Source: Phil1 sp964600045
GTDB taxonomy: Bacteria; Bacillota; Clostridia; Christensenellales; CAG-138
Assembly (NCBI GenBank): GCA_964600045.1
Contig: CAZRHS010000006.1
Coordinates: forward strand, 1-45,448
Direction of reading: 5' to 3'
DNA: 45,448 nucleotides
Positions 24,602 through 30,460 of the stretch are shown here, in pieces. Each line of letters begins with the position of its first letter. Position 1 is the first letter of the stretch. The translations under genes were made by a program, and so were the position numbers. A model generated the notes under the pieces. That model was given only the letters and a program-made list of their open reading frames with translations, did no database searches and was not told where the DNA came from.

Positions 24602-25648
24602 TTACTTTATTCTGATGTAGCAGGTGCTTTTTCCGCGGCCCTCTTTTTTTAATTCGCCGCTTTCAACCAGCTTTCGCAGCGCGCCCTCTATGGAACTGTC
24701 GCTTAGGGCGGGGCAAAGCTCACGTATGCGCTGCTTATTGAACCTGCCGATTATGCTTTCGCTTGCGCGGCGCACGGTTTCAAGAGCGGAAAGCTTTGTT
24801 TCAACCAGCTTTGCGCGCTCCTCAAAGTCTTTATATGCCGCAAGAATTGTTCCCAAAGTGTACTTAATAAAGGGCATGGCTTTGTCGCTGCCCTCGTGCC
24901 AGCCTACCTGTGACTTGGCAAGAGCCTCGTAGTACAAATCCTTGCTTTTCGATATCTTCGCTTCAAGTGATATGTACTTGCCTATATAAAAACCGCTTCG
25001 GTATAAAAGCAGGGTTGTAAGCAGCCGGCTCATGCGCCCATTCCCGTCGTTAAAAGGATGGATGCACAAAAAGTCGTGAATGAAAACAGGTATGGCTATA
25101 AGCGGCTCAAGCTCGGCGTTTCCGATTACGCGGTTGTATTCAGCACAAATGCTGTCCAGCGCCTCGGGCGTTTCGTAAGGCGGGAGCGGAGTAAACAGCG
25201 TTTCCGTATGCCCGTCCGGGTATGTTGCGCTTATGTAGTTCTGCACGGTTTTCGTGCGCCCGGCAACGGGGTTATTCATGTGGCCGTATAGTATTTTATG
25301 CAGCTGCAGTATATAGTTCCGCGTAATTGGTATGGCATCAAAGCTTTCGTGGATTATGCTCAGCACGTCGCGGTAGCCGGCTATCTCCTGCTCGTCGCGA
25401 GTTCTCGGCGCCGTTTTTTCCTCAACAAGTTGGCGGATTCGTGTGCTTGTGGTAACTATGCCCTCTATGGCGTTCGATGCCTCGGTGCTTTGAACCTTTG
25501 CTATCTCACCAAGCTTTTCAAGCTCCTCCGGCCGCTGCTTAAGATACAGCTCCTGCTTTCCCGCCTCTTTATATATGGCGGCAATTAGCCCAAGTATATC
25601 GCTGTCCCATTTCTGCTCCCTGATTGCGGAATAATTAAAGCTTCGCAT
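24602..25648 (-). CDS. Fic family protein with inhibitory helix and C-terminal winged helix
   Basis: Fic proteins transfer AMP or another phosphate-containing group to hydroxyl side chains of target proteins. The 348-residue product has an N-terminal Fic-N domain whose helix bears the inhibitory motif SNAIEG (residues 58-63, Glu62 the blocking residue), placing it in the class with N-terminal autoinhibition. The Fic core follows, with HPFNDGNGRMSR starting at 197 (His197 catalytic). The last 60 residues (RELCPALSDSSIEGALRKLVESGELKKEG) look like a winged helix-turn-helix. GGAGG lies 6 bases upstream of the ATG at 25648. The promoter is embedded in seven copies of a short motif, which suggests that the protein, through its winged helix, or an unlinked regulator represses the gene. 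Target proteins are unknown. Confidence 0.92.
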   Translation of the reverse strand: MRSFNYSAIREQKWDSDILGLIAAIYKEAGKQELYLKQRPEELEKLGEIAKVQSTEASNAIEGIVTTSTRIRQLVEEKTAPRTRDEQEIAGYRDVLSIIHESFDAIPITRNYILQLHKILYGHMNNPVAGRTKTVQNYISATYPDGHTETLFTPLPPYETPEALDSICAEYNRVIGNAELEPLIAIPVFIHDFLCIHPFNDGNGRMSRLLTTLLLYRSGFYIGKYISLEAKISKSKDLYYEALAKSQVGWHEGSDKAMPFIKYTLGTILAAYKDFEERAKLVETKLSALETVRRASESIIGRFNKQRIRELCPALSDSSIEGALRKLVESGELKKEGRGKSTCYIRIK

Positions 25649-25772
25649 TCCCTTACCTCCATGTCGATTCCCTTAAATAATGGCATAAAATAAGCGAATA
25701 GTCAACGGAATAAGCGAATATTCCCTTAAAATCACATCAAATTTAAGGGAAAGAGGAAATCATTAAGGGAAT
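25647..25772. repeat. Seven-copy TAAGSGAAT operator-like array over the fic promoter
   Basis: Copies of TAAGSGAAT (S = G or C) read on the plus strand at 25691-25699, 25711-25719, 25744-25752 (one mismatch) and 25764-25772, and on the minus strand at 25647-25655, 25667-25675 and 25720-25728. Most start-to-start distances are 20 or 24 bases. Two copies sit inside a longer direct repeat AATAAGCGAATA (25689-25700, 25709-25720). The array spans the whole gap between fic and the upstream gene and overlaps the promoter, the transcription start and the fic start codon. Confidence 0.85.
25677..25705 (-). promoter_or_regulatory. Probable fic promoter
   Basis: On the minus strand TTGACT (25705-25700) lies 17 bases from CATTAT (25682-25677). 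One repeat of the array fills the spacer, one flanks the -35 box upstream and one covers the expected transcription start, the arrangement of a repressed promoter. Confidence 0.6.
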
Positions 25773-25778
25773 ACGGCT

Positions 25779-26378
25779 TCAGTTCACAAACAAGTGACGG
25801 CGCTTTTTGAAATAAAAATAGTTTATGACCAGCATAACTATATTGCCAATGATATTTGAAATAGTATTTGTCGAAAAAGCATTAAATCCTGTAATCATGG
25901 TGAATCCTGCGTTGTAGATTATGCTTAGCACCAATGCGGCAATGTAGATAGCGTAAAGCCAGGTGGGACCATCTTTTCTGAAGCGTGCGAGCCTAAATCT
26001 TGTGTATATCTGAAATCCGGCCAACGCAATAAAAGAAATACCGATAATTATATCAAGCACTTTAAGACCGTTGCCGTAGTAAAGGTAAACCAGATCGGCA
26101 TCCCCGCCTGCCGAGGCATATGCTAATCCTGTTGCGGTAGCAATTCCATTATAAAGGTTGAGAACGGCACCGGCCCAAAGCGAAAAATAGATAAGGAACT
26201 TGAACCATCCCATTGGCATGGTGCCGGACACTGTGCTTTCAGTGGGCGAGGTTTGATAAGCGGGGGAGACTGTAGCCTGCGGTTGCGCCGAAGACTGTGA
26301 TGAAACGATTTTCGTGCCGCAGCAAGTGCAGAATTTGGCATCGTCCGGCAATTGTGCTCCGCAATTTGTGCAATACAT
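25779..26378 (-). CDS. Zinc-ribbon membrane protein, function unknown
   Basis: The 199-residue protein opens with a zinc ribbon (YCTNCGAQLPDDAKFCTCCG, two CxxC knuckles in residues 1-22), followed by a Ser/Gln/Thr-rich linker (about 25-55) and four predicted membrane helices between about 58 and 190, ending in a basic tail (YFKKRRHLFVN). This architecture is common in Firmicutes and no function is established for it. It is transcribed from one arm of a divergent promoter pair shared with the isochorismatase-like gene and is followed, before fic, by the repeat array; readthrough into fic is possible as no terminator separates them. Confidence 0.8.
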   Translation of the reverse strand: MYCTNCGAQLPDDAKFCTCCGTKIVSSQSSAQPQATVSPAYQTSPTESTVSGTMPMGWFKFLIYFSLWAGAVLNLYNGIATATGLAYASAGGDADLVYLYYGNGLKVLDIIIGISFIALAGFQIYTRFRLARFRKDGPTWLYAIYIAALVLSIIYNAGFTMITGFNAFSTNTISNIIGNIVMLVINYFYFKKRRHLFVN

Positions 26379-26410
26379 GGCGTTACCTCTCTTTTTTGTT
26401 TATACCCACG

Positions 26411-26439
26411 ATACTACGGTATGCCAACAATTATGTCAA
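26411..26439 (-). promoter_or_regulatory. Promoter of the zinc-ribbon membrane protein gene
   Basis: On the minus strand TTGACA (26439-26434) is 17 bases from TAGTAT (26416-26411). It is back to back with the promoter at 26456-26483; the two -35 boxes are only 16 bases apart. Confidence 0.75.
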
Positions 26440-26455
26440 GCCTGTCGCCCTTAAA

Positions 26456-26483
26456 TTGACAACTCCCGACAAAAGAATATAAT
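26456..26483 (+). promoter_or_regulatory. Promoter of the isochorismatase-like hydrolase gene
   Basis: TTGACA (26456-26461) and TATAAT (26478-26483) are 16 bases apart, followed by AAAAAGGAG and the ATG at 26507. The leader is only about 17 bases long. Confidence 0.8.
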
Positions 26484-26506
26484 TTCAAATAAAAAGGAGA
26501 TACGTT

Positions 26507-27043
26507 ATGCAGGATATTTTGATAGTTGTCGATATGCAGAACGACTTTATAGACGGTTCTTTGGGAACAAAGGAAGCGCAGGCGATTGTGCCGAACGTGA
26601 AGAGCAAAATAGAAAATTTTGCGGGCAAGGTGCTTTTTACTCGTGATACGCACTTTGATAACTATCTGCAAACGCAGGAGGGCAAAAACCTGCCCGTGGA
26701 GCACTGCATAAAGGGCAGCTATGGCTGGCAGATAAGGGCTGAGCTTGATAAGCTTAGAACCACCGAAGCGATTGACAAGCTTACTTTCGGTTCATCGGAG
26801 CTTGGGCCGCTTCTTGTAAAGGAAAACGCCGCGAACCCCATAGAAAGCATTACGCTTATAGGGCTCTGCACGGATATATGCGTTATATCAAACGCCATGA
26901 TAGCTAAGGCCTTTTTGCCGGAGGTGCCAATTACTGTTGATGCCGCCTGCTGCGCCGGGGTTACCCCCGCCTCGCACAAAAATGCGCTGAACGCCATGAA
27001 AATGTGCCAGATTAAAATAGAAAACGAAGAAGAAAATGCTTAA
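26507..27043 (+). CDS. Isochorismatase-family cysteine hydrolase (nicotinamidase-like)
   Basis: The 178-residue cytoplasmic enzyme belongs to the isochorismatase superfamily. The expected catalytic Asp9 is in VVDMQNDF, the nucleophilic cysteine is in GLCTDICV, and the region RDTHFDNYLQTQEGKNLPVE followed by HC resembles the substrate and metal region of nicotinamidase-like members. Family members hydrolyse amides such as nicotinamide or carbamoyl groups; the sequence does not settle which. It starts behind its own promoter and AAAGGAG, and its last 8 bases overlap the next gene, so the two are co-translated. Confidence 0.87.
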   Translation: MQDILIVVDMQNDFIDGSLGTKEAQAIVPNVKSKIENFAGKVLFTRDTHFDNYLQTQEGKNLPVEHCIKGSYGWQIRAELDKLRTTEAIDKLTFGSSELGPLLVKENAANPIESITLIGLCTDICVISNAMIAKAFLPEVPITVDAACCAGVTPASHKNALNAMKMCQIKIENEEENA

Positions 27044-27677
27044 AGGAAAACTGTCAATTGCATATAAGGGCTTTATAGTGCTTGCGGCCACAGCGGGAAT
27101 ATTGCTGCAGTGCGGCCTTGGCTCGGGCAGCTTTTCGCTTTCAAGTTTTCGTATGTTCACAACCCTAAGCAACCTTGCCGTTGCCGCGTTTTATGCTGTT
27201 TATATCATAATGGCCGTACGAAACGCGCACCCCGCCGAATCACGCACAATGCGCTACTTTAAGTTCCTGATTACAATGTGCATAATGCTTACCGGCCTTG
27301 TGGCGCACTTTATGCTGCGGCAGATGTTCGTGAATATGAATAGCATTGCAAAGGCCGGGCTTACGCTCCTTCATTATGTTGTTCCTATAGCCACGTTCAT
27401 GGATTGGGTGCTTTTTGATGAAAAGGGCAAAACGGAGCGGAAAATGCCCCTTTTTGCCGCGGCTTTCCCGGTTCTGTACGCGGCGGTTTCAATGATAGCG
27501 GCGCAGTTTATCTCGGGTGAGGGCAAGTACCCGTATCCTTTCCTTGATGTTGATACGCTGGGCGCGGGCGCGGTTGCGCTGAACATAGCTCTGCTTGCGG
27601 CGGCGTTCCTCGCGGTTGGCTATATCGGCGTTTTTGCGGATCATAAGCTGAAAAAAGGGAAGAGCAAGCAAAGCTGA
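27036..27677 (+). CDS. Pr6Pr-like six-helix membrane protein
   Basis: The 213-residue protein has about six hydrophobic helices (about residues 8-28, 38-60, 73-95, 105-125, 140-160 and 178-200) and a basic C-terminus. The segment FRMFTTLSNLAVAAFY and the segment LLHYVVPIATFMDWVLF resemble the Pr6Pr family, which is distantly related to FAR-17a/AIG1 proteins. No activity is established for bacterial members. The gene overlaps the isochorismatase-like gene by 8 bases and so forms a two-gene operon with it; a link through hydrolysis of a small amide or lipid is speculative. Confidence 0.72.
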   Translation: MLKGKLSIAYKGFIVLAATAGILLQCGLGSGSFSLSSFRMFTTLSNLAVAAFYAVYIIMAVRNAHPAESRTMRYFKFLITMCIMLTGLVAHFMLRQMFVNMNSIAKAGLTLLHYVVPIATFMDWVLFDEKGKTERKMPLFAAAFPVLYAAVSMIAAQFISGEGKYPYPFLDVDTLGAGAVALNIALLAAAFLAVGYIGVFADHKLKKGKSKQS

Positions 27678-27778
27678 ATGCCGGTTTTACCTGAATTTTA
27701 CGCCTGCTTGATGGCGCACCTTACACGCCCCGTGTATTATGCCTATATAGGGAAAATATCATAAGGAGCGTGGATAAT

Positions 27779-27994
27779 ATGGAAAACGAAAACAAGCCTA
27801 AAAAGAAAAAGAACGATGGCTTGTGCCTGGGGCTTTGCATAGGGCTGATGCTTGGCACCGCCATAGGCTGCCTGTGTGATGATATGGGGCTTTGGATGAG
27901 CGTGGGCACGGCCGTTGGCGCCTGCGTGGGCCTTGCCTTTGACTCGGCCGAAAAGAAAAAGGAGACAAAGGAAAATGAAGGAAAGAAGATTTGA
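27779..27994 (+). CDS. Small glycine-zipper membrane protein
   Basis: The 71-residue product has a lysine-rich start (ENKPKKKKND), two short hydrophobic stretches rich in glycine and small residues (GLCLGLCIGLMLGTAIGCL and MSVGTAVGACVGLAF) and a charged tail. This is the pattern of glycine-zipper proteins that pack in membranes. The ATG at 27779 fits the AAGGAG at 27763-27768 better than the GTG at 27770, which would be too close. It overlaps the next small gene by 20 bases. Function unknown. Confidence 0.65.
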   Translation: MENENKPKKKKNDGLCLGLCIGLMLGTAIGCLCDDMGLWMSVGTAVGACVGLAFDSAEKKKETKENEGKKI

Positions 27995-28151
27995 AAGAGT
28001 TTATACGGAAGGAACGCTGACGTCGCTTGAAATCTGGGTGGATACGCAAACCGGCGTAAATTACTTAGTCTGCGGACCCAACGGCATAACGGTGCTTGTT
28101 GACGAGAACGGCAAGCCCATAGTAACGCCCGAACTGAAGAAACATAACTGA
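27975..28151 (+). CDS. Small DUF6440-like protein
   Basis: The 58-residue product (beginning MKERRFERVYTEG) has the alternating strand pattern of DUF6440: a segment like SLEIWVDTQTGVNYLVCG and a closing segment LVDENGKPIVTPEL. The family has no known function. The start at 27975 has AAAGGA upstream and lies within the 3' end of the glycine-zipper gene; a longer frame from 27915 has no ribosome binding site. The two small genes are followed by a strong terminator and so form a unit. Confidence 0.7.
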   Translation: MKERRFERVYTEGTLTSLEIWVDTQTGVNYLVCGPNGITVLVDENGKPIVTPELKKHN

Positions 28152-28157
28152 TGATTA

Positions 28158-28194
28158 TGCCATACCAATAAAACGGTATGGCAGTTGTTTTTTT
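28158..28194 (+). terminator. Terminator after the DUF6440-like gene
   Basis: A perfect 9-base-pair stem, TGCCATACC (28158-28166) with GGTATGGCA (28175-28183), is followed by GTTG and seven T (28188-28194). Confidence 0.9.
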
Positions 28195-28213
28195 AGCGCA
28201 CGGCTGATATAAT
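28185..28213 (+). promoter_or_regulatory. Probable promoter of the SGNH hydrolase gene
   Basis: TTGTTT (28185-28190), a 17-base spacer and TATAAT (28208-28213) with an extended -10 TG. The -35 box overlaps the T-tract of the preceding terminator. The leader to the start codon would be about 130 bases. Confidence 0.65.
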
Positions 28214-28226
28214 ACGCTCGGTTCGG

Positions 28227-28299
28227 GCGTTTTCGCAAAAAACGCGCATCCATTCGGCATGCTTTTGCCGAAAGGTGCGGCGGCCGGTATAAAGACCGC
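28227..28299 (+). promoter_or_regulatory. Hairpin-rich leader of the SGNH hydrolase gene
   Basis: Three successive stems can form in the leader. GCGTTTT pairs with AAAACGC (28227-28233, 28239-28245). CGCATC pairs with GGTGCG (28245-28250, 28274-28279) around an inner TTCGGCA/TGCCGAA stem (28253-28259, 28266-28272). GCGG pairs with CCGC (28280-28283, 28296-28299). No known riboswitch class was recognised by eye, and no T-tract follows, so any control would act on stability or translation. Confidence 0.45.
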
Positions 28300-28349
28300 T
28301 TAGAACCAAAAATGCTGAAACAAACATTATAATAATTCCGGAGGGGAAC

Positions 28350-29471
28350 ATGAGAAGAAATCACAGAATCGCGGCTTTTGCCGCCGCCGTTATTATGGCG
28401 CTTTCCGTTCTGCCGTTCTCGGCGGCATACGCACAGGAGGATAAACCCGTTTATCTTGCGCTTGGGGACAGCATTACAAACGCCTATCAGCCCGGCGGCA
28501 GCCATCTTACGGACGAAAGCTTTGTAAACATACTTGCCAACGAAAAGGGTTATACCGCCGTAAACAAAGGCGTTGACGGAAACACAGCCACAGGCATCCT
28601 TGCCCAGATTGAGTCCGGTGAGCTTGATGAATACATAAAGTCGGCCGAGGTTATTACAATTACCTGCGGCGGCAACGACCTTATGAACCTGGTCTATGAA
28701 AAAATGGCCCTGGAGTTCAATAAGTATTATTCATCAAAGTACGGCACAATCAGCGGAGATGATATTATCGATTTGCTCTCGGGCGGCGCGGACGCGCAGC
28801 AAAAGCAGCTTCTTCTGATAGCGGCACTCAGCGCAATACAGAAGCTTGACGATCCTAAGGGCTATCTTGACGAGTTCAAGGCATCGGTTGAATCGTTTAT
28901 AGAAAACATTAATAAGGTTACCTCAGCCATTAAGACCATGAATCCAGATGCCGAGATATTCCTGTCCACCCAGTATAACCCCTATGAGCATTTTACAAAG
29001 CTTACAAGCCTTTCGGGCCATTTGAACAACTGCGCGGTAATACTGAGGCAAAGGGTTATTGAAAACGCGACTGCCGGCCAATACACGGTGGCCGATGTTT
29101 ATACGGCGTTTCTGGGCAACACGGCAGAATATTGCAACGCTGACGACAGCCAATATCCTACCGGCATGCAGATAGACTTCCATCCTTCCGTGGCGGGTCA
29201 CGCGGCAATAGCTGAATGCTTCGGCCAGGTTGTTCCCAAGGCTAAAACGAACAGCACCGAGTCAACCGACTCCGATCCCGTTTGGGGCGGCACAACCGGC
29301 TGGGAAAGCAACCGCGGAACCGATACCACCACCGAAACGACCACGACTAACGCAGAGGTGTTGCTCCCCACAACCGGCGACGATACCCGCGTGGCCTTTG
29401 CCATCGGTATGATCCTTGCGGCGCTTGGCATAACGGCTTTAGTTTCGCTGAAAAAGAAACAGAGGGCCTGA
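28350..29471 (+). CDS. Secreted SGNH/GDSL hydrolase with LPTTG wall anchor
   Basis: The 373-residue protein is an exported lipase/esterase-like hydrolase. A signal peptide (about residues 1-28, ending AYA) leads to an SGNH domain: block I is LALGDSIT with Ser41 as nucleophile, the oxyanion residues lie in CGGNDL, and the catalytic Asp-His pair is in DFHPSVAGH. A Thr/Ser-rich linker follows, then a sorting signal: LPTTG at 339-343, a hydrophobic helix and a KKKQR tail, the pattern recognised by class A-type sortases. A GGAGGGG site precedes the ATG. No sortase gene lies in the window. Substrate unknown; acyl groups on surface polysaccharide are one possibility. Confidence 0.9.
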   Translation: MRRNHRIAAFAAAVIMALSVLPFSAAYAQEDKPVYLALGDSITNAYQPGGSHLTDESFVNILANEKGYTAVNKGVDGNTATGILAQIESGELDEYIKSAEVITITCGGNDLMNLVYEKMALEFNKYYSSKYGTISGDDIIDLLSGGADAQQKQLLLIAALSAIQKLDDPKGYLDEFKASVESFIENINKVTSAIKTMNPDAEIFLSTQYNPYEHFTKLTSLSGHLNNCAVILRQRVIENATAGQYTVADVYTAFLGNTAEYCNADDSQYPTGMQIDFHPSVAGHAAIAECFGQVVPKAKTNSTESTDSDPVWGGTTGWESNRGTDTTTETTTTNAEVLLPTTGDDTRVAFAIGMILAALGITALVSLKKKQRA

Positions 29472-29492
29472 TCTTAACCCAAATATAAAAAC

Positions 29493-29526
29493 AGCCCCCG
29501 GCTTTAAGCGTAAGCCGGGGGCTTTT
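29493..29526. terminator. Bidirectional terminator between SGNH hydrolase and nitroreductase genes
   Basis: A perfect 12-base-pair stem (29493-29504 with 29512-29523) flanked by A- and T-tracts serves both the plus-strand hydrolase gene and the minus-strand hyp/nitroreductase set. Confidence 0.92.
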
Positions 29527-29535
29527 CAGATTGAT

Positions 29536-30057
29536 TTACACTTTGTGAATATAGTCGGCCTTCCTGGGGGCGGGTTCGGCGGGAGCGGAGGCGGGATAGC
29601 CGAGCGCTATGCTGCCAACGCCGCGGAGCGTTTCGCTCAAGCCCCATTCTTTAAGCAGCTCCTTGCCGCGCTCACTATCGAATATTTGGCGTTCCCTGTG
29701 CACCCAAACGGAGCCGAGACCCAAGGAAGCTGCGGCAAGCATCATGTTTTCAAGCACGCACGCGCCGTCCTCAACAAACGTATGTCCCGTGCCTTCGGCA
29801 AGAACCAGCACCACTACCGGCGCGCCGTAGTAAGGATCGCCGTCGCGCCCCATTACGGCCGCATTAAGGCTGGCAATCTCCTTGCGGTATTTTTCGCTTG
29901 TAACGGCTATTATAACGGGCGACTGCTTGCCCATTCCGGTGGGGGCGTATGTGCCGGCTTCAAGTACGGCGTTTAGCAGCTCTTCGGGCACGGCGTCGCT
30001 CTTATAGGCGCGCACGCTTCTGCGGGCCTTTATGGTTTTCAATACATCGTTTGTCAT
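29536..30057 (-). CDS. Nitroreductase family flavoprotein
   Basis: The 173-residue product is an FMN-dependent NAD(P)H oxidoreductase of the nitroreductase superfamily. The N-terminal FMN-phosphate motif ARRSVRAY and the following EAGTYAPTGMGKQ are typical, as is the C-terminal ALGYPA. It is shorter than NfsB-type enzymes, like many clostridial members. The ATG at 30057 has AGGAGG upstream; a longer frame from 30090 lacks one. It is the last gene of the minus-strand set with hypA, 49 bases downstream of it, and ends at a strong terminator. Confidence 0.9.
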   Translation of the reverse strand: MTNDVLKTIKARRSVRAYKSDAVPEELLNAVLEAGTYAPTGMGKQSPVIIAVTSEKYRKEIASLNAAVMGRDGDPYYGAPVVVLVLAEGTGHTFVEDGACVLENMMLAAASLGLGSVWVHRERQIFDSERGKELLKEWGLSETLRGVGSIALGYPASAPAEPAPRKADYIHKV

Positions 30058-30106
30058 GCTTGTTCCTCCTTTTGCATTATTCGCTTTCACTATTATACAC
30101 CTTTTG

Positions 30107-30451
30107 CTATTCCACTTCTATTTCCTTAATGTTGAATTCATTGCCCTGCGCCAAATACGTGCGGTCGCTGCCGCAGTGCGGGCATACCTTGCCGTATTTA
30201 ACGGTTGAATATGTGCCCTGGCAGTTTTCGCAGTATGTTATGGCGGGAAGCGTTTCAACAACAAGTTCGGCTTCCTCAAAAAGAGGCCTTTTTGCCGCGG
30301 CCCATTTCCAGCAGTTCTGAAGATAGGACTCTATAACGGTTGAAACCTCACCAAGCTCAAGGGTGACTTTTCGTATTTTCGTTACGTTGTTTTCCGCGGC
30401 AACCTTTTCAAGGTGATCCATTATATGGAATGTTACTCCAAGCTCGTGCAT
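30107..30451 (-). CDS. hypA: Hydrogenase nickel metallochaperone HypA
   Basis: HypA delivers nickel, together with HypB, to the active site of [NiFe] hydrogenase (and to urease in some bacteria). The 114-residue product begins MHELG, whose His2 and neighbouring residues bind nickel, and has the structural zinc site CENC and CPHC in the C-terminal half. Length is standard. The gene lies 9 bases after a large Fe-S flavoprotein gene and in the same unit as hypB, but no hydrogenase subunit or other nickel enzyme is present in the window. Confidence 0.95.
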   Translation of the reverse strand: MHELGVTFHIMDHLEKVAAENNVTKIRKVTLELGEVSTVIESYLQNCWKWAAAKRPLFEEAELVVETLPAITYCENCQGTYSTVKYGKVCPHCGSDRTYLAQGNEFNIKEIEVE

Positions 30452-30460
30452 GCGAATCCC

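Noticed and set aside
28227..28299. c-di-GMP, cobalamin or fluoride riboswitch in the SGNH leader
   Set aside because: The conserved core sequences of these classes could not be matched by eye.
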